From positions 1-64,000 of the forward strand of contig JBGTNL010000004.1 in assembly GCA_041743085.1 (NCBI GenBank): 64,000 nt of DNA, read 5' to 3'. The DNA comes from JAFMPW01 sp041743085 (GTDB lineage Bacteria; Bacteroidota; Bacteroidia; Flavobacteriales; Flavobacteriaceae). Positions 17,085 to 26,435 of the stretch are shown here, piece after piece; within the stretch, counting starts at the first letter, position 1; each line of letters opens with the position of its first letter. The position numbers and the translations under genes are program-made. Under the pieces are notes generated by a model. The model saw nothing but the letters and a program-made list of their open reading frames with translations. It was not told the origin of the DNA and made no database searches.

Positions 17085-17505
17085 AGTTGGTAGGCTTTAA
17101 GAACGTTCATGTGTGTAGGGGCAAATTCTTAACGCTTAAACAAAACCGTTATTATGGAAATGCGGGTATTTTCGTTATACTGCAGATGAATTTACGATAT
17201 TAGGCACGGATATCCCGATTAAATACTTATAGAGGTCAGCAGCTACTTGCATACCTTTGTTTTAGCATTATAGTCCGCTATTTGAGGGTTTAGAATATTC
17301 TGTGAACTTGTAACATCCCGAAGAAACCCCTCCGCCTTCGGCACCGTGCCTTACTCTCGTTGCACTCGTCGGAGGCAAGTGAAATAAGGGAAGGACCCGT
17401 TTAACGGCCCTTTTGCCCATTAAATCTTATGTACTTGTCTACTGACCTATAAATACTTATATTTTCGATGAACTGCACAATTTCGCTAAGATTTTACAAC
17501 TTTAC
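17085..17505. other. Intergenic, hairpin sequence, no gene seen
   Basis: A 421-bp gap between divergent genes. A box TACCTTTG (17252-17259, plus strand) fits the -7 consensus. The stretch 17325-17400 is GC-richer than its surroundings and contains CTCCGCCTTCGG and, 35 bp on, CGTCGGAG, which can pair, followed by AAGGACCCGTTTAACGGCCCTT. The pentamer-rich motif AAATACTTATA occurs at both 17221 and about 17451. I see no coding sequence. Confidence 0.4.
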
Positions 17506-17865
17506 ATGGGAAAACACAATGAATTAGGGAGGGATGGAGAGCTGCTTGCAGTCGATTATTTGCTGGCCAAGGGTTATTCCATTCTGGAGAGGAATTACAG
17601 ATACCATAAGGCGGAAATAGATATTATTGCAAAAAAGGACTCCACTATTGTCATTGTTGAGGTAAAATCCAGGACTTCTGACTTTTTTGAAAATGTTGCG
17701 GATACGGTTACCCAAAAGAAAATTAAACTTTTGGTGATGGCTACCAACCATTATATCACCCAAAGAAATATTCAGCTTGAGGTACGCTTCGATATTGTTA
17801 CCGTTCTGAAAAACAAAAAAACGCCTAAGATTGAGCATCTCAAAGATGCCTTCTACCATTTCTGA
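17506..17865 (+). CDS. yraN: YraN / UPF0102 endonuclease-like protein
   Basis: A 119-aa protein of the UPF0102 family with the restriction-endonuclease-like core: GRDGELLAVDYLLAKGYSIL, then AEIDIIAKKDSTIVIVEVKS (Asp plus E-x-K) and RFDIVTVL. The fold suggests a Holliday-junction-resolvase-like nuclease. The length is normal for the family. Its physiological role is unclear in most bacteria. Confidence 0.92.
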   Translation: MGKHNELGRDGELLAVDYLLAKGYSILERNYRYHKAEIDIIAKKDSTIVIVEVKSRTSDFFENVADTVTQKKIKLLVMATNHYITQRNIQLEVRFDIVTVLKNKKTPKIEHLKDAFYHF

Positions 17866-17917
17866 CCATATCACGGTGGCGCTTTAAAGCCAAGCCTGGT
17901 TATTTCAGCACCTGCTT

Positions 17918-17948
17918 TTGTTTTATTTGTAACAATTTGTTAGTTTTG
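17918..17948 (+). promoter_or_regulatory. Promoter, TTG-N20-TAGTTTTG
   Basis: TTG at 17918-17920 and TAGTTTTG at 17941-17948 are separated by 20 bp, a full Bacteroidota-type promoter, 20 bp before the start codon of the ACT-like gene. Confidence 0.7.
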
Positions 17949-17967
17949 TTGATCAACACCTAAAACA

Positions 17968-18627
17968 ATGAAAACCATATCGGCAGTAGTAGAGCAATAC
18001 ATCAAGAAAAAGCCATTTCTGCAAAGTGCCCTTTCACAGGGGATCATCAACCTGACCTCCCTATCCAGAATTGTAAAGCCCGAAATAGAGGATGAATTGG
18101 GAAAGGACATTCGCAACGGCGCTATAGTAATGGCTTTAAAGCGACTGTCTGATGATATGGAGTTCAGGGCCACCCATAGAATTATTAAAGTCCTGAAGAA
18201 TATTGGAGAAATTACCGTGCGTTCCGCTCTGACAGATTTTACATTTCTGGTATCCGCTACCATTTTAGAAAATCAGACCCAATTGCTGAAAGAGGTCAAC
18301 AGGAATAAGGATGTTTTCTACACTTCTTCAAGGGGGGTGAATGAGATGAATATTGTGGTAAGCAACATTCTTGACCATATTGTTGAATCACTTTTTAAGG
18401 CTGAAAAATGCACTCAGAAGGCTGAAAACCTGTCGTCCATTACCGTAAAGTTACCTGCAGAAAACGTATCTGTCCCCGGTATTTATTATTTTATCTTTCA
18501 GCGCCTGGCTTGGGAAGGTATCGTATTATACGAAGTCATTTCTACTACAAATGAGTTTACTATCCTGGTAAATGACGATCAGGTAGACAGTGCCTTCAAG
18601 ACGATCAAGGATTTAAAAACATTGTAA
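17968..18627 (+). CDS. Conserved protein with C-terminal ACT-like domain
   Basis: A 219-aa soluble protein. The N-terminal half is helical (VVEQYIKKKPFLQSALSQG, IVKPEIEDELGKDI, AIVMALKRLSDD), similar to a small helix-turn-helix-like module. The last ~60 residues (VPGIYYFIFQRLAWEGI followed by ISTTNEFTILVNDDQVDSAF) strongly resemble the ligand-binding ACT domain of aspartate kinases. A sensor role for an amino acid or other small molecule is inference. It has its own promoter. I recall this protein type from other flavobacteria as uncharacterised. Confidence 0.7.
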   Translation: MKTISAVVEQYIKKKPFLQSALSQGIINLTSLSRIVKPEIEDELGKDIRNGAIVMALKRLSDDMEFRATHRIIKVLKNIGEITVRSALTDFTFLVSATILENQTQLLKEVNRNKDVFYTSSRGVNEMNIVVSNILDHIVESLFKAEKCTQKAENLSSITVKLPAENVSVPGIYYFIFQRLAWEGIVLYEVISTTNEFTILVNDDQVDSAFKTIKDLKTL

Positions 18628-18691
18628 CTAATCCCGATCCCTGAAAAGTATCGGATGAAGAAGAACATATATTGCCGATCCCCTATTGCAA

Positions 18692-18707
18692 CGGGCAAAA
18701 ATGCCCG
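18692..18707. terminator. Possible bidirectional terminator hairpin
   Basis: CGGGCA / TGCCCG with an AAAA loop lies between two convergent genes. A further GTTGCCGGGCG downstream can compete for pairing. There is no clean T tract on either strand, so the assignment is tentative. Confidence 0.35.
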
Positions 18708-18752
18708 GAAAATTAGTTGCCGGGCGAGTATTCATTTTAGATTGATTCGAAT

Positions 18753-19196
18753 TTACTCGGCAGGTGCCGGTTTCATGCAATCAGAATAATCTACAGTGAA
18801 TTTATAATCTTTATCATTCATTTTTTCTATTGCATCGTCGTGTCGGTGGTCGGGTTTGTAAGAGGCTCCGGTTCCAAGATCTATCCCAAGGCCAATAACT
18901 CCCCATGATAGTGCGCTGAGGATAAAATTGCCAGTCCTGAAGGCAGTGTCGAAATTTTTCGTTTGTGGTTCACAACCTTCTTCTTTGAGCTCAACCTTTA
19001 GAGGACGGTCTCTTTTGTACGTCCTGGTAATTCTTCCAGTTCCTTCCTTTTCGCCATTGACATAAATTTCCGCATTAGGATGATCCTTCGCTACAATAGT
19101 TGCATTGTAACGACTTCCGCCAAACATCACTCCGCAACTATTTAGCATTAGACTGAACAGGCAAATCATTGGGATAAATTTTAATCCTTTTTTCAT
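18753..19196 (-). CDS. Putative lipoprotein, PEGA-like
   Basis: A 147-aa protein with a lipoprotein signal (FIPMICLFSLMLNSCG; predicted lipidated Cys21). The mature part has a short beta repeat, NAEIYVNGEKEGTGRITRTY, resembling PEGA domains that occur in surface lipoproteins. It is followed by a hydrophobic glycine-rich stretch FILSALSWGVIGLGIDLGTG that may insert in a membrane. Similar proteins are common next to outer-membrane machinery, but no such genes are adjacent. Function unknown. Confidence 0.7.
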   Translation of the reverse strand: MKKGLKFIPMICLFSLMLNSCGVMFGGSRYNATIVAKDHPNAEIYVNGEKEGTGRITRTYKRDRPLKVELKEEGCEPQTKNFDTAFRTGNFILSALSWGVIGLGIDLGTGASYKPDHRHDDAIEKMNDKDYKFTVDYSDCMKPAPAE

Positions 19197-19519
19197 AAAT
19201 GTAGTGGTTTGATAATTATTAGCAATTTCAGGATATAATGATGGTAATTTAAGGGAACGATAAAGAATTTAACCGATATCCATGAAAGGAAATAGGATTA
19301 AGGGGGTGATGGAAGCAGAATACCTCGGGAGAATCCTGGGATCCTGAGGCCAATAGGCGTTCGGTAGTTTAGCGGTATAGAAATTTATATTATGCGATTA
19401 AGAAAGTCAAAACCCTGAAAACCACTGGAGGATATAAGGAAATATACAATTAAAATAATGCCTCATATATTTTGATTTGGAAGTATTTTAGCCTTTTTAG
19501 ATTTGAGATTTGAGCACAC
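19197..19519. other. Intergenic, nothing recognised
   Basis: A 323-bp gap between two minus-strand genes. Apart from a short palindromic patch around GGGATCC (about 19338) I see no gene, RNA or repeat in it. Confidence 0.5.
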
Positions 19520-20842
19520 CTACTTTCTCATTAAAAACTCTAACACGCCCTCGTAATCATCTGGTTTGGCAATAATTTTTTTGTCGCTACCCAGTATAAA
19601 ATAGGTAGGCGTCTTCTGAATGGAATAGGTATTCGAATATTCGCTTTCCCATTTCCCCAGCGATATAACATGCTCAAAAGCGGGTAGTTTGGAAGCTTCT
19701 CGTTTCCAGCTTACCTCATCGTCTTCAAGTCCTACCGCAATGACCTTGATTTTCTCATTGTCGCTTAAACCTTTGTGCAGCTTGGGGAGTTCATTCAGGC
19801 AATGGGAGCAGGTACTGCTCCAAAATTCCAGGACATAGTTTTGCGCTCCTTCAAGGGAACTGAGCTTTTTGAATGTATCTCCGGATTGCCATCTCATATC
19901 CGGGGCAAGCGCACCTATTTTTAAGCGGTCGCCAATTTCGATTTCTTGGATCATTTCCTGATTGCCGGATGCAACCGCCAGGGGTTTTAAATAGGTGCTG
20001 TAAATAAAATCCGAAGTTTGGTCATAGCCCAGAGCTACGGCCCTCTTCCACAACTCGTTGAATACCTGTATTTTATAGTCCTGAGCGGTATCCTTAAGAT
20101 AATCATGGACCCTCCTAATATTTTCATAAAATAGTTCTTCCGACCCGGATTGGGTCGCAGGCCCCGTTGGAACCGCTGTAAAAACATAGTTCAAAACCTT
20201 ATCCGTTAAGAATCCCGAGGCTTTCAGCACAGGATTACCGAAGTCTAACTCCTGGAAATAGGTTTCCTTTTTATGATAGATGTAATTCCGAGGTGATTCA
20301 AAACCGGAAGGAAAGTATGGCTTATTGGCCACTATGAACTGATGAGCGATTAAACCTTCGGAAGATTTCTCATACGTTTTCTGGGTTTGCTTTAATTCCG
20401 AAATGAGGTTTTCAAATTCTTTGGTGTTCGCACTGCCAGAGCAATAAAATGAAATAATTTTTTGTTCCTGCTCGAGGATATCTTCAAAATAATTATGGAA
20501 TATTTTGTTTTCCAGGGAACTTATAAAAGAAACCCCGTTGTCGCTGTTGAACTCTAAAGCAATATCTTCCCTGCCATTATAAATAATATCAAAGTAGAAC
20601 TCATCCTGCGGAACTCCATATACCAGTCGGTATGAACCTGAAGGGCTGTTTTCAGGAAGGTTGAGGGTAAAACTGCCATTTGTAATTCGGGTATCGGCAA
20701 TATAATTCTGGCCCCCTGGTTCTAGCTTATATGCAATAAGCCAGGTGTAGTTGGAAGCGGGGGAAAAGGTACCTGTAACGGTGTTTTGTCCTCTGCTTTG
20801 CAAGGCTATTATAAGCATTGTGATGGTCAGGTAAAATCTCAT
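19520..20842 (-). CDS. TlpA-like thioredoxin-fold exported protein
   Basis: A 440-aa protein with a short signal peptide (LTITMLIIALQSRGQ). Residues ~20-110 form a DUF4369-like beta domain, the middle is helical, and the C-terminal ~130 residues form a thioredoxin fold with the active site WSSTCSHCLNELPKL (CxxC) and the cis-Pro motif QKTPTYFIL. Such proteins act as periplasmic disulfide reductases or resolve oxidised partners. It is monocistronic. The partner is unknown. Confidence 0.88.
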   Translation of the reverse strand: MRFYLTITMLIIALQSRGQNTVTGTFSPASNYTWLIAYKLEPGGQNYIADTRITNGSFTLNLPENSPSGSYRLVYGVPQDEFYFDIIYNGREDIALEFNSDNGVSFISSLENKIFHNYFEDILEQEQKIISFYCSGSANTKEFENLISELKQTQKTYEKSSEGLIAHQFIVANKPYFPSGFESPRNYIYHKKETYFQELDFGNPVLKASGFLTDKVLNYVFTAVPTGPATQSGSEELFYENIRRVHDYLKDTAQDYKIQVFNELWKRAVALGYDQTSDFIYSTYLKPLAVASGNQEMIQEIEIGDRLKIGALAPDMRWQSGDTFKKLSSLEGAQNYVLEFWSSTCSHCLNELPKLHKGLSDNEKIKVIAVGLEDDEVSWKREASKLPAFEHVISLGKWESEYSNTYSIQKTPTYFILGSDKKIIAKPDDYEGVLEFLMRK

Positions 20843-20976
20843 CCGTAAAGAAGTTCAAAAAGCATTCCAAAAAAGTGTAGGTAATCTTCCCCGTATTTCA
20901 ACCTGCTTGCCATTGCGGCAAATTAGAAATATCGGAAGGTTCTTTAAAAGTTATTTTTTTTTATTAGTAAACCCCC

Positions 20977-21116
20977 ATTTTAACAATCCCGTTTTTAGCG
21001 GGAGCGGTTAAAATAGATGGTTGAACTAACGCCGCTTTTTCAGCGGGGTCTAGGTTTAATACCTCGACCCTTGGGTAGCTTCCTTCCATTGGGTCCAGTC
21101 CCGATAGCTATCGGGA
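20977..21116. repeat. Cluster of three inverted repeats
   Basis: Three separate hairpins lie side by side: ATTTTAAC...GTTAAAAT enclosing CCCGTTTTTAGCGGG (20977-21014), CCGCTTTTTCAGCGG (about 21034-21048) and the perfect 18-bp palindrome TCCCGATAGCTATCGGGA (21099-21116). The last one is almost identical to TCCCGATAATTATCGGGA at 36916-36933, with both central positions changed together so that the palindrome is kept. The cluster lies just after the serine hydrolase gene and could act as its terminator region. Confidence 0.65.
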
Positions 21117-21127
21117 TGCCCTGGGGT

Positions 21128-22432
21128 TTAATGCCATTTACTCCGGTTTTCATCGGCATTTTTAGGACCATATACGGCGTCCCGGAAATTCTTATGAAGC
21201 TTAACTTGATCATAAGGGAATAACTGCACAAATAAAACAGCGGTAAGGTCATTCACGGGGTCTATCCAGAATAATGTACTGGCGGCGCCGTCCCAGAAAA
21301 ATTCTCCGACTACCCCGATATTTTCTTCAGCGGAAACGGGCGGGCGTAACCGCACTGCAAAATCAATCCCAAAGCCCACCTCCCCTTTACTGGGCAAGAA
21401 GGACCGTTCTTTAATACTGTCCGGGAGGTGATTTGTAGCCATCAGTTTAACTGTTTCGGGCTTTAAAATCGTAGTGGAATCCAGGGCGCCTTCGTTTACC
21501 AGCATTCGGGCAAAACGCATGTAATTGTCCAACGTAGAGGTAAGGCCAGAGCCTCCCCGGGTCATTGGCCATTGCTGCAGGTAATCAGATTTGGACTCCT
21601 CTGCCGTGAGTTGCTTCAGGGTTCCGTCTTCCGTCCGGAGGTACATTGCCGAAAAACGGTCGCGGTCCTCTTCCGGTACAAAGTACCGGGTTTCTTGCAT
21701 CCCAAGCGGGTCTAAAACGTGTTCCCTTACATATTCCTTATAAGGCCGGCCCGATATCCTTTCCACCAAAAATGCCTGCACATCCACACTTGGCCCATAT
21801 TCCCATCGTTCCCCGGGATGGAAATAGAGTGGGGTGGATCCCATTTTTTCTGCCATTTGTACCAAAGTGTTTTCTCTGTTCAGGGCATCGGATTCGGCGA
21901 TCAGTTTGCCAAGCCCCGGGATGTCGGCGTTCCTTCCAAAACCTGCCGTATGGCGGGTAAGATCCCGGATGGTCATTTCCCTTTTGGGCTTTTCCAGTAT
22001 CGGGTTTCCGGAGGCATCTTCCCCTGCATAGACCTTTATATCCTTAAATTCCGGGGCATATTTGGATACCGGATCGTCCAATTCAAAAGAGTCCTTTTCA
22101 TACAAGGTCATAAGCGCTGTACCCGTTATTGGTTTGGTCATGGAATAGATCTGAACGATGGTTTGGCGATCCATTGGCTTTTTTTCAGCAAGGTCCGCAT
22201 AACCGAAAGCATTGTAATAAATCTCTTTATTCTTTTCATGGATCAGGGCGGAAACCCCTGCAATAATCCCAGAATCCACATAACTTTTTAAAGTAGAATC
22301 AATCCTTTTTTTTGCGACCTCGTCAATAACGGTCGCAGCACTGGCAACTTCTTTGGATTTTATATTGGACTCCCTGCATGCCCCTACAAATACCATGAGG
22401 CATAAGATACCTGCGACGTTATTATTCTTCAT
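21128..22432 (-). CDS. Serine hydrolase, class C beta-lactamase-like lipoprotein
   Basis: The start is placed at the Met preceding a lipoprotein signal (MKNNNVAGILCLMVFVGAC, lipobox VGAC), 24 codons inside the longest frame. The enzyme domain has the Ser-x-x-Lys nucleophile motif YSMTKPITGTALM, the second motif region WEYGPSVDVQAF, where the usual Tyr-x-Asn appears as YGP, and a GEVGFGIDF stretch near the KTG-type position. Members include esterases, D-aminopeptidases and penicillin-recognising enzymes. Substrate unknown; resistance activity is not implied. Confidence 0.85.
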   Translation of the reverse strand: MKNNNVAGILCLMVFVGACRESNIKSKEVASAATVIDEVAKKRIDSTLKSYVDSGIIAGVSALIHEKNKEIYYNAFGYADLAEKKPMDRQTIVQIYSMTKPITGTALMTLYEKDSFELDDPVSKYAPEFKDIKVYAGEDASGNPILEKPKREMTIRDLTRHTAGFGRNADIPGLGKLIAESDALNRENTLVQMAEKMGSTPLYFHPGERWEYGPSVDVQAFLVERISGRPYKEYVREHVLDPLGMQETRYFVPEEDRDRFSAMYLRTEDGTLKQLTAEESKSDYLQQWPMTRGGSGLTSTLDNYMRFARMLVNEGALDSTTILKPETVKLMATNHLPDSIKERSFLPSKGEVGFGIDFAVRLRPPVSAEENIGVVGEFFWDGAASTLFWIDPVNDLTAVLFVQLFPYDQVKLHKNFRDAVYGPKNADENRSKWH

Positions 22433-22595
22433 TCCGATTCCTTTTGTATGGAAAGTAATTTTAACTTTTACAAATTGGCTAAAAAATTGCCGTTTTACGC
22501 CCATATTTTGTCTTTTTCTTGCTCCGTAGCCCTGCCATGCAGCTCAAAAAAGCCTTCACCTGGGCACAAAACCATCAATTTTCGCTTCAATTCAA

Positions 22596-22679
22596 AAACG
22601 AAATTCTGTCATTTAGATTCCCGCTTTTGCGGGAATGACATTTCCGCAGCAAGCTGCGAGGAATTCTTTTCGATTAAAA
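22596..22679 (+). repeat. Dispersed hairpin repeat, partial copy A
   Basis: Contains GATTCCCGCTTTTGCGGGAA (hairpin), GCAGCAAGCTGC (hairpin) and the conserved end GAATTCTTTTCGATTAAAA. These are shared with copies B (36843-37071) and C (56559-56794). Only the right part of the element is present here. It sits in the 407-bp gap between the serine hydrolase and mfd genes, where I see no gene. Confidence 0.75.
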
Positions 22680-22839
22680 CCTGTTGTCAATCATCGCACT
22701 AGCGCAAAAGATACGCACTTGGATGGTGGATGCTCCTCCAAATATAAGCGCTAAACCTTATAAAAGAGTCCTTTTTAATAAAGGGTCTCCCTAAAGAAGG
22801 TAAAAATCACAGAAGTTCCCGCTGGGCTTCGTCAAACCA

Positions 22840-25800
22840 TTAATCGAGCTGATTTACCCTTTCCCCGATGCGATTAAAGGATTGTAAAGCATTTAACGCA
22901 CTGTCCGCATTTGTGATTTTATCAAAAATCAACAATAACCGCAAACCATTCCTGGTTTGCTTTTCTTTTATTTTACATTGGTTCGGGTGGCTCTGTACAA
23001 ATTGCAGCACTTCGGTAAAGAGATCACTCTGGTAAAAATCGGATTGCTGGTCTGCAATAAAATAACCTATTAATTTCCCCTTTTTCATCACTACTTTTTC
23101 CAATCCTATGCTATTGGCGATCCATTTGATACGAACTGAATTTAAAAGATCTTCTACCTGTGCGGGTAGCGCTCCGAATCTGTCAATTAATTCGCTTTCA
23201 AACCTTTGAAGTACTTTTTCTTCTTTAATAGTGTTTAATTCGGTATATAGATTGAGGCGTTCGGTAATGTTGTTTATATAATCATCCGGGAAAAGAAGCT
23301 CAAAATCGGAGTCGAGCTGGGTCTCTTTTACGTAGTGTTTATCGTGGTGGCCTTCCACTTCGTCATATAATTCCTTAAACTCATTTTCCTTGAGCTCTTC
23401 AATTGCTTCGGTCAGTATTTTTTGATACGCTTCAAACCCAATCTCATTAATAAAACCGCTTTGTTCCCCTCCAAGCAGATCTCCGGCTCCCCTGATTTCC
23501 AGATCTTTCATGGCAATGTTAAAACCGCTACCCAGATCGGTAAATTGTTCCAGCGCCTGGATCCTTTTCCTGGCATCGGCTGTCATTACATCATAAGGAG
23601 GGGTAATAAAAAAACAGAAAGCCTTTTTGTTGCTTCGCCCTACCCGGCCCCGCATCTGGTGCAAATCGCTCAGCCCAAAATTATTGGCGTTATTTATAAA
23701 AATAGTATTCGCATTGGTAACATCTAAACCACTCTCCACAATGGTAGTTGAAACCAGAACATCGAACTCCCCGTTCATAAAAGCCAGCATTAGGGTTTCC
23801 AATTTTTTTCCTTGCATCTGTCCGTGACCAATCCCTATTTTGGCATCGGGTACCAAACGTTGAATCAATCCCGCCACTTCTTTAATATTTTCAATCCGGT
23901 TATGGATAAAGAATATCTGACCACCCCTTTGAATTTCGTAAGAAATGGCATCGCGAATTACTGACTCATTGAACCGGATTACCTGACTTTCTATGGGATA
24001 CCTGTTTGGCGGCGGGGTGTTGATAACGGATAAATCGCGTGCGGCCATTAAACTAAATTGTAAGGTCCTGGGGATGGGGGTGGCCGTGAGTGTCAGCACA
24101 TCCACATTTTCTTTGATGGCTTTTAACTTATCTTTTACAGCAACTCCAAATTTTTGTTCTTCATCTACGATCAGCAGGCCAAGATCTTTAAATTTTACGT
24201 TCTTATTGACCAACTGATGCGTACCAATAATAATATCCACTTTACCCGATGCCAGACCATCCAAAGTTTCCCGCTTCTCCTTCGTCGTTCTAAAGCGGTT
24301 CAGATATTCCACGGTGACCGGCATTTCCGCCAGGCGTTCGCTAAACGTCCTTTGGTGTTGAAATGCAAGGATGGTCGTCGGGACCAGAACGGCAACCTGC
24401 TTGCCGTTGGCCGCCGCCTTAAAGGCTGCCCTGATGGCGACTTCCGTTTTGCCAAAGCCCACATCCCCGCAGACCAGGCGATCCATCGGCCTTTTGCTTT
24501 CCATATCTCTTTTGATATCTTCCGTTGCCGCACTTTGGTCCGGCGTGTCTTCGTATATGAAGGATGCTTCCAACTCGTGCTGTAAATAGCTGTCTGGCTG
24601 GTACCGAAAACCCTTTTTGAGCCTGCGCTTTGCATACACTTTAATCAAATCAAAGGCAATTTTCTTAACCCTCGATTTTGTTTTTAGCTTTAGTTTCTTC
24701 CAGGCGGCGGAACCCAATTTGTAGATCTTGGGGACAGCTCCGTCCTTTCCGTTGAATTTGGAAATCTTATGAAGAGAATGAATACTGACGTACAGGAGAT
24801 CACGATCACCATACATCAGTTTTATGGCTTCCTGTTTTTTACCTTCGACATCTATTTTCTGAAGCCCGCCAAATTTACCAATGCCATGATCAATATGGGT
24901 TACGTAATCCCCTACCTCTAATTTGTTGAGTTCCCTGAGCGAAATGGCTTGTTTCTTGGCATAACCGTTTTTGAGATGAAATTTGTGATACCGCTCAAAG
25001 ATCTGATGATCAGTATAGCAGGCTACCTTTAGATCATCATCAATGAATCCCTGATATAACGGAAAAACAACCGTGTGGTAATGAATCTGCCTGTCTACCT
25101 CTTCAAAAATATCATGAAAACGCCTGGTCTGTTGTTCGGTAGCACAAAAGATATAATTGGTATAGCCTTTTCTGTAATTTTCATTGAGGTTATCTATGAG
25201 TAAATCGAACTTTCGATTGAAGGAGGGTTGCGGTCTTGTTCGGAAAATTATAGGATAATTGGTATCCGCCGGAACACGGGAGGATACAGTTTCTTTTGTG
25301 GGTATCTCGCCTGAAGCTTCGACGGGACCACCCTTTCTGCCAAAAATCCCCATATAACCATGGCCTCCGAATATTACTAAACTAAAATCGCGCAACTCTT
25401 TTTTTAGACAGCCCGAATCCACAAACAATTCTTCCGGCGGTGCGTGTTTTATTTCAGTGGAAAGCGTCCTGAATGCCTCGATAGCCTTACTATACAGGGA
25501 ATCGATGCTCCCGTAAAGCATATCCATATTTTTCAAAAAAACCAGCGTTTTCGGTGAAATATATTTCAGAAAAGATTCCCTGGTCTCATTTAAAAATTTG
25601 TTCTCCACATTGGGAATGATAAAGATCTTTTTTAATTTTTCCGTAGATAATTGGGTTTCCACATCAAATGTTCTGATACTGTCCACCTCATCTCCAAAAA
25701 ATTCGATCCTGTACGGTTCGTCGTTTGAAAAGGAAAATACATCCACTATACCTCCACGGACCGCGAACTCTCCCGGTTCTGTCACAAAATCAACCCTCTT

Positions 25801-26295
25801 AAAATGATACTCAAAAAGCACCTCGTTGAGAAAATCCAAGGAAAGCGAATCTTCAATAGTGATCTTAAGCGTATTCTTATTTAATTCCTTTCTGGTAATT
25901 ACTTTTTCAAAAAGAGCATCGGGATACGTAACGATGGCCGCAGGTTTTTTTCGGGAGTTGATACGATTTAAAACCTCTGCCCTGAGCAGTACATTGGCAT
26001 TGTCCGTTTCCTCAATCTGGTAAGGCCTTCGGTAGCTGCCCGGATAGAAAAGCACGTCGGTTTCACCAAGTAATTGTTCCAGGTCATTAAGATGGTAAGC
26101 GGCTTCTTCCTTGTCATTGAAGATCAGAAGAAATGGCCGATCCGATTTCCTGAATATATCTGCAATGGCAAAAGAGAGTGCAGATCCGACAAGCCCTTTG
26201 AGATGTATGTTTTTTTCAGATGAAGCAATAGCGACCTTCAGTTTCCGTAGCTGTGGAGACTGTGAAAAAAGTTGTGGAATTGTAGATTTGTTCAA
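22840..26295 (-). CDS. mfd: Transcription-repair coupling factor Mfd
   Basis: An 1151-aa ATP-dependent translocase that removes stalled RNA polymerase and recruits the UvrABC excision machinery. The UvrB-homology region (PFLLIFNDKEEAAYHLNDL, VDVFSFSNDEPYRIEFFGDE), the RNA-polymerase-interacting domain (GDYVTHIDHGIGKFGGL), Walker A VCGDVGFGKTEVAIRAA, the DEEQ box LIVDEEQKFGV and the RecG-like C-terminal half (DLHQMRGRVGRSNKKAF) are all present at normal length. Confidence 0.97.
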   Translation of the reverse strand: MNKSTIPQLFSQSPQLRKLKVAIASSEKNIHLKGLVGSALSFAIADIFRKSDRPFLLIFNDKEEAAYHLNDLEQLLGETDVLFYPGSYRRPYQIEETDNANVLLRAEVLNRINSRKKPAAIVTYPDALFEKVITRKELNKNTLKITIEDSLSLDFLNEVLFEYHFKRVDFVTEPGEFAVRGGIVDVFSFSNDEPYRIEFFGDEVDSIRTFDVETQLSTEKLKKIFIIPNVENKFLNETRESFLKYISPKTLVFLKNMDMLYGSIDSLYSKAIEAFRTLSTEIKHAPPEELFVDSGCLKKELRDFSLVIFGGHGYMGIFGRKGGPVEASGEIPTKETVSSRVPADTNYPIIFRTRPQPSFNRKFDLLIDNLNENYRKGYTNYIFCATEQQTRRFHDIFEEVDRQIHYHTVVFPLYQGFIDDDLKVACYTDHQIFERYHKFHLKNGYAKKQAISLRELNKLEVGDYVTHIDHGIGKFGGLQKIDVEGKKQEAIKLMYGDRDLLYVSIHSLHKISKFNGKDGAVPKIYKLGSAAWKKLKLKTKSRVKKIAFDLIKVYAKRRLKKGFRYQPDSYLQHELEASFIYEDTPDQSAATEDIKRDMESKRPMDRLVCGDVGFGKTEVAIRAAFKAAANGKQVAVLVPTTILAFQHQRTFSERLAEMPVTVEYLNRFRTTKEKRETLDGLASGKVDIIIGTHQLVNKNVKFKDLGLLIVDEEQKFGVAVKDKLKAIKENVDVLTLTATPIPRTLQFSLMAARDLSVINTPPPNRYPIESQVIRFNESVIRDAISYEIQRGGQIFFIHNRIENIKEVAGLIQRLVPDAKIGIGHGQMQGKKLETLMLAFMNGEFDVLVSTTIVESGLDVTNANTIFINNANNFGLSDLHQMRGRVGRSNKKAFCFFITPPYDVMTADARKRIQALEQFTDLGSGFNIAMKDLEIRGAGDLLGGEQSGFINEIGFEAYQKILTEAIEELKENEFKELYDEVEGHHDKHYVKETQLDSDFELLFPDDYINNITERLNLYTELNTIKEEKVLQRFESELIDRFGALPAQVEDLLNSVRIKWIANSIGLEKVVMKKGKLIGYFIADQQSDFYQSDLFTEVLQFVQSHPNQCKIKEKQTRNGLRLLLIFDKITNADSALNALQSFNRIGERVNQLD

Positions 26296-26316
26296 CCCTT
26301 ACAATTTCAATTTGTG

Positions 26317-26344
26317 CAAAGATACTACCGATGCCTTTGGCCAA
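26317..26344 (-). promoter_or_regulatory. mfd promoter, TTG-N17-TATCTTTG
   Basis: On the minus strand TTG (26344-26342) precedes TATCTTTG (26324-26317) by 17 bp, a full Bacteroidota promoter. The mfd start codon is 21 bp downstream of the -7 box. Confidence 0.7.
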
Positions 26345-26435
26345 CCAACTATATCGACAAATAATTTAATCGAAAACACCTATATGGGGAGGGGGTTTTC
26401 AGTACCTTGAGTTTCTATAAAATCCGGTCATCCCT